DNA of 64,000 nt from Micromonospora mirobrigensis. GTDB taxonomy: Bacteria > Actinomycetota > Actinomycetes > Mycobacteriales > Micromonosporaceae. Below the pieces are notes generated by a model. That model worked only from the letters and a program-made list of their open reading frames with translations, did not search any database and was not told where the DNA came from. How positions within the stretch are numbered: position 1 is the stretch's first letter; each line of letters starts with the position of its first letter. Shown here piece by piece: positions 59,292 through 64,000 of the stretch. The DNA lies in contig NZ_FMCX01000003.1 of NCBI RefSeq assembly GCF_900091555.1, positions 1 to 64,000 on the forward strand, given 5' to 3'. Made by a program: the position numbers and the translations under genes.

Positions 59292-60650
59292 GTGTCCGAC
59301 GAGCGACCCGATCCGGAAGGGCCAGCCACCTTCCGCGAGGTGTTCGCCCAGAGTGAGTACCGGGCGGTCTTCAGCGCCAGCGTCCTGTCGTGGATCGGCG
59401 ACTACATCGCCAAGGCGGCGGTCACCGTCCTGGTCTACCGGGAGACCGACTCGGTCGCCCTCTCCGCAGCGGCGTTCGCCATCAGCTACCTGCCCTGGCT
59501 GGTCGGTGGCCCACTGCTCACCACGCTCGCCGACAGGTACCGCTACCGCCAGGTGATGGTGGTCTGCGACCTCGTCCGGATGGCGCTGATGGTGCTGGTG
59601 GCCGTTCCGCACCTGCCCGTGCCGGCCCTGCTCGGGCTGCTCTTCCTCACCACGCTGGCCAACCCGCCCAGCCAGGCGGCCCGCTCCGCGCTGATGCCGG
59701 TGATCCTGACCGGCGACCGGGTGGTGCTGGGGCTCTCGCTCAACGCCAGCGCCGGCCAGGCCGCCCAGGTCGGCGGCTATCTGGTCGGCGCCGCCATCGC
59801 CGCGGTGAACCCGACGGCCGCGCTGCTGATCAACGCCGCCACCTTCGGCGCCTCGGCAATGGTGGTCCGGCTCGGGGTGCGGGACCGTCCGGCCGCGATG
59901 ACCGCCGCGCACCGCAACCACCTGCTGCGGGAGACCGCGCAGGGCTTCCGGATCGTCTTCGGTACGCCGGTGCTGCGGGCCATCGCACTGCTGGTGTTCA
60001 GCGCGATGCTCTTCTCCGTCGTCCCCGAGGGGCTCGCGGCGGCCTGGGCCGGTGAGCGCCACGGCGGTCTGGACGCCGGCCTCGCCCAGGCCGTGATCAT
60101 GGCCGCCAATCCGGTCGGGTTCATCCTCGGCGGACTGCTGATCGGGCGGGTCTTCGGGCCGGCCCGACGGCTGCGGGTGATGCGCCCGCTGGCGGTTCTC
60201 GCCCCGCTGGTGCTGGTGCCGACGCTGCTCGACCCGCCACCGCAGGTGGTGGCCCTGCTCGCCGCCGGCTGCGGCTTCGCGGTGGCCGGCCTGCTGCCCA
60301 CCGCCAACGGCCTCTTCGTCCGGGTCCTGCCCGACGGCTACCGGGCCCGCGCGTTCGGCGTGATGGCCACCGGCGTGCAGGTGATCCAGGGCGCCGCGGT
60401 GCTGATCACCGGCGTGCTCGCCGACCGCTTCTCGGTCCCGCTGGTGGTCGGGGTGTGGAGCGCCGCCGGGGTGCTGCTGATGCTGCTGATCACCCTGCGC
60501 TGGCCGGACGCGGCCTCGGTCGACGCGGCCGTCCGCGCCGGTGGGCAGGCCCGGACGGACGAACCGGCCACCCGGCCGTCGGTGGTCACGCAGCGCTCCG
60601 CGCCGGCCCAGGAGGGCCCGGCGAGCGGGGTCACCGCCGCCACCCGCTGA
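59292..60650 (+). CDS. MFS transporter
   Basis: 452 residues from GTG 59292, which has GGAGG 5 nt upstream; ATG 59280 would put that signal inside the gene. Begins FREVFAQSEYRAVFSASVLS, with about 12 hydrophobic segments and the MFS loop 2-3 motif TLADRYRYRQVMVVCDL. Pattern of the enterobactin-exporter/multidrug branch; substrate unknown. The C-terminal tail is hydrophilic. Confidence 0.88.
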   Translation: MSDERPDPEGPATFREVFAQSEYRAVFSASVLSWIGDYIAKAAVTVLVYRETDSVALSAAAFAISYLPWLVGGPLLTTLADRYRYRQVMVVCDLVRMALMVLVAVPHLPVPALLGLLFLTTLANPPSQAARSALMPVILTGDRVVLGLSLNASAGQAAQVGGYLVGAAIAAVNPTAALLINAATFGASAMVVRLGVRDRPAAMTAAHRNHLLRETAQGFRIVFGTPVLRAIALLVFSAMLFSVVPEGLAAAWAGERHGGLDAGLAQAVIMAANPVGFILGGLLIGRVFGPARRLRVMRPLAVLAPLVLVPTLLDPPPQVVALLAAGCGFAVAGLLPTANGLFVRVLPDGYRARAFGVMATGVQVIQGAAVLITGVLADRFSVPLVVGVWSAAGVLLMLLITLRWPDAASVDAAVRAGGQARTDEPATRPSVVTQRSAPAQEGPASGVTAATR

Positions 60651-60710
60651 CCACGTGCGCGGGGCCACTCGGGTCCGGCCGCCCGCCGGGACACCTGGCA
60701 GGATGGAAGG

Positions 60711-61133
60711 GTGAATCCCGCAACCGGAGCCGACCGTCCCCGCCCGTCGATCACCCTCTTCGAGGCCGTCGGCGGCGAGCCCACGTTCCGCAAGCTGGTG
60801 GACGAGTTCTACGCCGGAGTCGCGACCGATCCGCTGCTGCGCCCGATGTACCCGGAGGAGGACCTCGGGCCGGCCGCCGACCGCCTGACGTTGTTCCTGA
60901 TGCAGTACTGGGGCGGCCCCAACACCTACTCGGCCCAGCGCGGGCACCCGCGGCTGCGGATGCGGCACGCGCCCTTCCGGATCGGCGCCGCCGAACGGGA
61001 CGCCTGGCTGCTGCACATGCGCCGGGCCGTCGACCGGCTCGACCTGGAGCCCGAGGTGGCCGCCGCGCTCTGGGACTACCTGGAGCGGGCCGCGTACTTC
61101 ATGGTCAACGTGATGGAGGACCCGGCCGGCTGA
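60711..61133 (+). CDS. Truncated haemoglobin, group II (GlbO-like)
   Basis: 140 residues, GTG start. 2-on-2 globin: TLFEAVGGEPTFRKLVDEFY, YPEEDLGPAADRLTLFLMQY, WGGPNTYSAQRGHPRLRMRH (proximal His) and APFRIGAAERDAWLLHMRRA. Binds O2, and in relatives scavenges peroxide or NO or interacts with lipids. Ends 7 nt from the convergent YbjN gene. Confidence 0.94.
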   Translation: MNPATGADRPRPSITLFEAVGGEPTFRKLVDEFYAGVATDPLLRPMYPEEDLGPAADRLTLFLMQYWGGPNTYSAQRGHPRLRMRHAPFRIGAAERDAWLLHMRRAVDRLDLEPEVAAALWDYLERAAYFMVNVMEDPAG

Positions 61134-61140
61134 GCGCCGG

Positions 61141-61725
61141 TCAGAGCAGGGCGCCCTCGTCGTGCAGCCAGTCCACGAAGGTCGTGGCGACCGCCGCCCC
61201 GCAGTCGAGCATCTCGATCAGCAGCGCGTCGTGGGTCCCGGCGCCCAGCGGCACCTGGAGCTCGGCGTAGATCGGCAGCTGACCCCGCTCGGTCGGGTCG
61301 CCGATGTACGCCTTGCAGAAGCGACGGGTGTGGTTCCACTCGTTGACCACCCGGTAGGCGCGGTCGGCCCAGTCCGGCGGGACGGTGGCGTGCGGGCGGG
61401 CCCGCATCACCAGGATCTCGTCCTCCGGACCCTCCAGGGTGACCAGCACGGCGTGCCGCTCCCACATGGCCAGCAGGTTGCCGTCGCCGTCGGCCAGGTA
61501 ACGCACGTCGAGCAGGTCGAGGGCGTCACAGACCCGGCGCAGGGTCACCGGCTCGACGGTGGCCGGCATGTCGGCGAGGGGGGACCGCTCGCCCACCGGC
61601 GCGTCGTCCCCCGGCTGGCGTGGGGCCGGTGGACCGACCCGGACGCCGCCCTCCACTGTGACCCCGCTCCGACTGTCCGGATCGCCGCCACCGGCGGGAC
61701 CGGGGCGCCATGACCACCACGGCAT
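61141..61725 (-). CDS. YbjN-domain protein
   Basis: 194 residues. A disordered Pro/Gly-rich N-terminus precedes the YbjN fold (VTLRRVCDALDLLDVRYLAD, GNLLAMWERHAVLVTLEGPE, AYRVVNEWNHTRRFCKAYIG). The fold resembles type III secretion chaperones and is abundant in actinobacteria with unclear function. The start at 61725 is not certain; an ATG at the MPATVEPV position would give the bare domain. Confidence 0.8.
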   Translation of the reverse strand: MPWWSWRPGPAGGGDPDSRSGVTVEGGVRVGPPAPRQPGDDAPVGERSPLADMPATVEPVTLRRVCDALDLLDVRYLADGDGNLLAMWERHAVLVTLEGPEDEILVMRARPHATVPPDWADRAYRVVNEWNHTRRFCKAYIGDPTERGQLPIYAELQVPLGAGTHDALLIEMLDCGAAVATTFVDWLHDEGALL

Positions 61726-61856
61726 CGCTCGCGCACCTCACTCCCCAGCGGATCCAGTCGCATACCGTGCGTTGGATCCGAGGATGGACGGTACCCGGAC
61801 AGCCGGGATGAGGCATCCCCCCAACGACAGCCCCAACCCAGAAGAATGATCGCGGC

Positions 61857-62636
61857 TCATCCGTTCGGACGACCACCGGCCGGTCGCACCACCAACTCGC
61901 CCGGCCGTTGCGACCACACCGCCCCGTACGGTCCGACCAGGCCGACCCAGCGGCCGGCCACCCGGACCTGAACTCCCGCGGCCTGCGGCCCGGGCGCGCC
62001 CGGGCCGAGGAAGCCCATCCGGACCAGGCCCTGGATCAGCCGCTGCGACACCTCCACCGGCGCCCCGGGCACCTCCCCCTCCGGGGAGACCCGCACCGCC
62101 ACGTGGTCCAGCAGCGCGTCGCGCAGCGCCCGCTGGCCGACCGCGCGACCACCCACGCCGTGCGCGGCGGCGTCGCGCAGGGTGCCCGCCGCCGCGGCGG
62201 CGATCCGCGCCACCTCGGCCACCGGCAGCAGCTCCACCGGCCGGCTCACCGGCGGCGGCAACGGCCACCGCCACTGGGCATCCCGGGCGGTGGGGAGCGT
62301 GTCCCCACCGGCCTCCAGGTCGGCGAGCAGCTCGCGGGCGGCGACCGTCACGTCACCGGGCGCCGCACCGGCCACCGTGCGCACCACCAGCACCCCCCAG
62401 GGCAGCCGGGCCCACAGCGCCGTCCGGCCGGCCGTGGCGGCCGGCCGGAGCCGGACCAGGGCGGCCGGGTCCAGCCGGACCAGCCGGGCCAGGAAGGCGC
62501 CCGCGTCGGACACCCCGGCCAACCCGTGCCCACCGTCGCGCATGGTGGGCCCGCCGACGCCGGCCCGCGTCGTGGATCCGTCGGTGGGCCCGCCGACGCC
62601 GGCCCGCGTCGTGGGCCCGTCCGCCGGCGCGCTCAC
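61857..62636 (-). CDS. Conserved hypothetical protein with internal tandem repeat
   Basis: 259 residues from GTG 62636, overlapping the thioesterase stop (GTGA). The N-terminus holds a duplicated TRAGVGGPT segment from a 39-bp DNA repeat. The rest (FLARLVRLDPAALVRLRP, LWARLPWGVLVVRTVAGA, RWVGLVGPYGAVWSQRPG) looks like a globular actinomycete protein I cannot name. The frame beyond 62636 overlaps the thioesterase and is spurious. Confidence 0.7.
   Translation of the reverse strand: MSAPADGPTTRAGVGGPTDGSTTRAGVGGPTMRDGGHGLAGVSDAGAFLARLVRLDPAALVRLRPAATAGRTALWARLPWGVLVVRTVAGAAPGDVTVAARELLADLEAGGDTLPTARDAQWRWPLPPPVSRPVELLPVAEVARIAAAAAGTLRDAAAHGVGGRAVGQRALRDALLDHVAVRVSPEGEVPGAPVEVSQRLIQGLVRMGFLGPGAPGPQAAGVQVRVAGRWVGLVGPYGAVWSQRPGELVVRPAGGRPNG
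62544..62614. repeat. Tandem direct repeat, 32 bp identical, period 39 bp
   Basis: 62544-62575 and 62583-62614 are identical. They encode the duplicated TRAGVGGPT segment of the hypothetical protein, keeping the reading frame. Confidence 0.85.
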
Positions 62637-63079
62637 GCCGGCCCGGCCGGCCGGGCGTAGCGGGACAGGAACTCCCGCTCCTCGTCGCTGATCCGGCGGG
62701 GCAGCTGCCGGGACAGGTCGAACGGCACCAGCACCGAGCGGGCCCGACTGGCCAGGGTCTCGCCGTCGTACAGCTCGTAGTCGACGGTGAACGAGGCGGC
62801 CCGGATCTCGGAGATCCACAGCTCGATCCGGACGGCCGGGGCCGCCTCGGCGGTGGCCCGACCGAGCGCGTAGTCGACCGGGCGCAGGTAGTCGACCTCG
62901 TGCCGGCGGATGACCACCCCGTCGGCGAACGAGCCCACCCCCCACGCCCGGCCGCCGGCGAACATCAACGCCACCCGGGCCTCCTCGTACAGGGTGAGGA
63001 AGCGGGCGTTGTTGACGTGGCCGTACGCGTCCAGGTCGGACCAGCGCAGCGCGCAGTGGTAGACGAAGCGGTCAGTCAC
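62633..63079 (-). CDS. Acyl-CoA thioesterase, 4HBT hot-dog fold
   Basis: 148 residues. LRWSDLDAYGHVNNARFLTL carries the catalytic Asp of the 4-hydroxybenzoyl-CoA thioesterase family, then YEEARVALMF, RRHEVDYLRPVDY and FTVDYELYDGETLASRARSV. Hydrolyses an acyl-CoA of unknown chain. Overlaps ettA by 8 nt and the next gene by 4 nt. Confidence 0.9.
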   Translation of the reverse strand: MTDRFVYHCALRWSDLDAYGHVNNARFLTLYEEARVALMFAGGRAWGVGSFADGVVIRRHEVDYLRPVDYALGRATAEAAPAVRIELWISEIRAASFTVDYELYDGETLASRARSVLVPFDLSRQLPRRISDEEREFLSRYARPAGPA

Positions 63080-64000
63080 GGGTGAGCTTGCGGTACGTCA
63101 CCCGGTGCGGCCGGGCCGCGTCGGCGCCGAGCCGGTCGACCTTGTTCTTCTCGTACGCCTCGAAGTTGCCCTCGAACCAGAACCACTTCGACGGGTTCTC
63201 CTCGTCGCCCTCCCAGGCCAGGATGTGCGTGGCGACCCGGTCCAGGAACATCCGGTCGTGGGAGATGACCACGGCGCAGCCGGGGAACTCCAGCAGCGCG
63301 TTCTCCAGGCTGGAGAGCGTCTCCACGTCCAGGTCGTTGGTCGGCTCGTCGAGCAGGATCACGTTGCCGCCGATCTTCAGCGTCAGCGCCAGGTTCAACC
63401 GGTTCCGCTCGCCGCCGGAGAGCACCTTGGTCGGCTTCTGCTGGTCCGGACCCTTGAAGCCGAACGCGGCGATGTACGCCCGGGACGGCATCTCGACCTT
63501 GCCCACCATGAGGTGGTCCAGCCCGTCGGAGACGACCTCCCAGACGGTCTTGTCGCCGTCGAGGCCCTGCCGGTTCTGGTCGACGTACGACAGCGAGACG
63601 GTCGGGCCGACCCGGACCTCCCCGCTGGTGGGCTGCTCCAGCCCGACGATGGTCTTGAACAGGGTGGTCTTGCCGACGCCGTTCGGGCCGATGATGCCGA
63701 CGATGCCGTTGCGCGGCAGCGAGAAGGAGAGGTCGTCGATCAGCAGCCGGTCACCGAAGCCCTTGCTCAGGTTGTGCGCCTCGATGACGGTGCTGCCCAG
63801 GCGCGGGCCCGGCGGGATCTGGATCTCCTCGAAGTCCAGCTTCCGGGTCTTCTCCGCCTCGGCGGCCATCTCGTCGTAGCGGTCCAGTCGGGCCTTGGAC
63901 TTGGTCTGCCGGGCCTTGGCGTTGGAGCGGACCCACTCCAGCTCCTCGGTGAGGCGCTTCTTCATCTTGGCGTCGCGGCGACCCTCGACGGCCAGCCGGG
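63072..64000 (-). CDS. ettA: Energy-dependent translational throttle EttA (ABC-F), C-terminal part
   Basis: Partial: the frame stays open to the right edge (RLAVEGRRDAK precedes the internal Met at 63965), so the first ABC domain lies outside. About 309 residues are present: the linker region (KKRLTEELEWVRSNAKARQT) and the second ATPase domain with Walker A GPNGVGKTTL, signature LSGGERNRLNLA, Walker B VILLDEPTNDLD and AVVISHDRMFLDRVATHIL. EttA binds the ribosomal E site and gates translation by ATP/ADP ratio. Confidence 0.93.
   Translation of the reverse strand, partial: RLAVEGRRDAKMKKRLTEELEWVRSNAKARQTKSKARLDRYDEMAAEAEKTRKLDFEEIQIPPGPRLGSTVIEAHNLSKGFGDRLLIDDLSFSLPRNGIVGIIGPNGVGKTTLFKTIVGLEQPTSGEVRVGPTVSLSYVDQNRQGLDGDKTVWEVVSDGLDHLMVGKVEMPSRAYIAAFGFKGPDQQKPTKVLSGGERNRLNLALTLKIGGNVILLDEPTNDLDVETLSSLENALLEFPGCAVVISHDRMFLDRVATHILAWEGDEENPSKWFWFEGNFEAYEKNKVDRLGADAARPHRVTYRKLTRD

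Overview
The window is very GC-rich chromosomal DNA of an actinomycete. The ClpP1/ClpP2 pair, a mycothiol-dependent-nitroreductase-like protein, the actinobacterial rRNA leader motif and short palindromic repeats all point to a Micromonosporaceae host, most likely Micromonospora or a close relative (inference). Genes are dense, often overlap by 4 nt (ATGA/GTGA), and convergent pairs are separated by long GC-rich hairpins without a T tract.

Layout. 1-604: leader and promoter of an rRNA operon whose 16S gene lies off the left edge (minus strand). 605-6171: small membrane protein, nitrilase-family amidase, then the proteostasis block clpX, clpP2, clpP1 and trigger factor (minus strand), with hairpin terminators and a ClgR-like box. 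6317-6624: tRNA-Pro(TGG) and tRNA-Gly(TCC). 6581-24732: an 18.15-kb prophage-like element integrated in tRNA-Gly, bounded by a 46-bp exact direct repeat. It encodes integrase, excisionase, HNH, terminase, one 1003-residue portal-protease-capsid fusion, connectors, a siphovirus tail and fibres. Its right part looks like the control region of an actinomycete integrative element: GntR repressor, four-box operator, small proteins and a second HNH. No lysis gene was recognised. 24873-42723: accessory and housekeeping genes, including a secreted GH43-like protein, a MarR/YceI/pirin group with a three-box operator, a membrane-anchored Hsp70-propeller protein, an acyl-CoA synthetase, an Eis-like acetyltransferase, RpiB, DUF1015, a mycothiol-nitroreductase relative, aminopeptidase N and a Uma2 protein.

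42773-55770: a large minus-strand catabolic operon that appears to take tryptophan through kynurenine, 3-hydroxykynurenine and 3-hydroxyanthranilate, then by meta-cleavage to pyruvate and acetyl-CoA. Every enzyme is recognisable except a classical N-formylkynurenine formamidase; an amidase-signature protein at the operon end is a candidate. A divergent Lrp/AsnC regulator sits at its head. The operon carries dispersed-repeat DNA, including a 48-bp repeat inserted in frame inside kynureninase.

55855-64000: a secreted protein with class F-like sortase, an HNH protein, an MscS-type channel, an MFS transporter, a truncated haemoglobin, a YbjN-domain protein, a hypothetical protein, a thioesterase, and the C-terminal part of an EttA-type ABC-F ATPase cut by the right edge.

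All family calls come from reading motifs in translated sequence; no database search was run.
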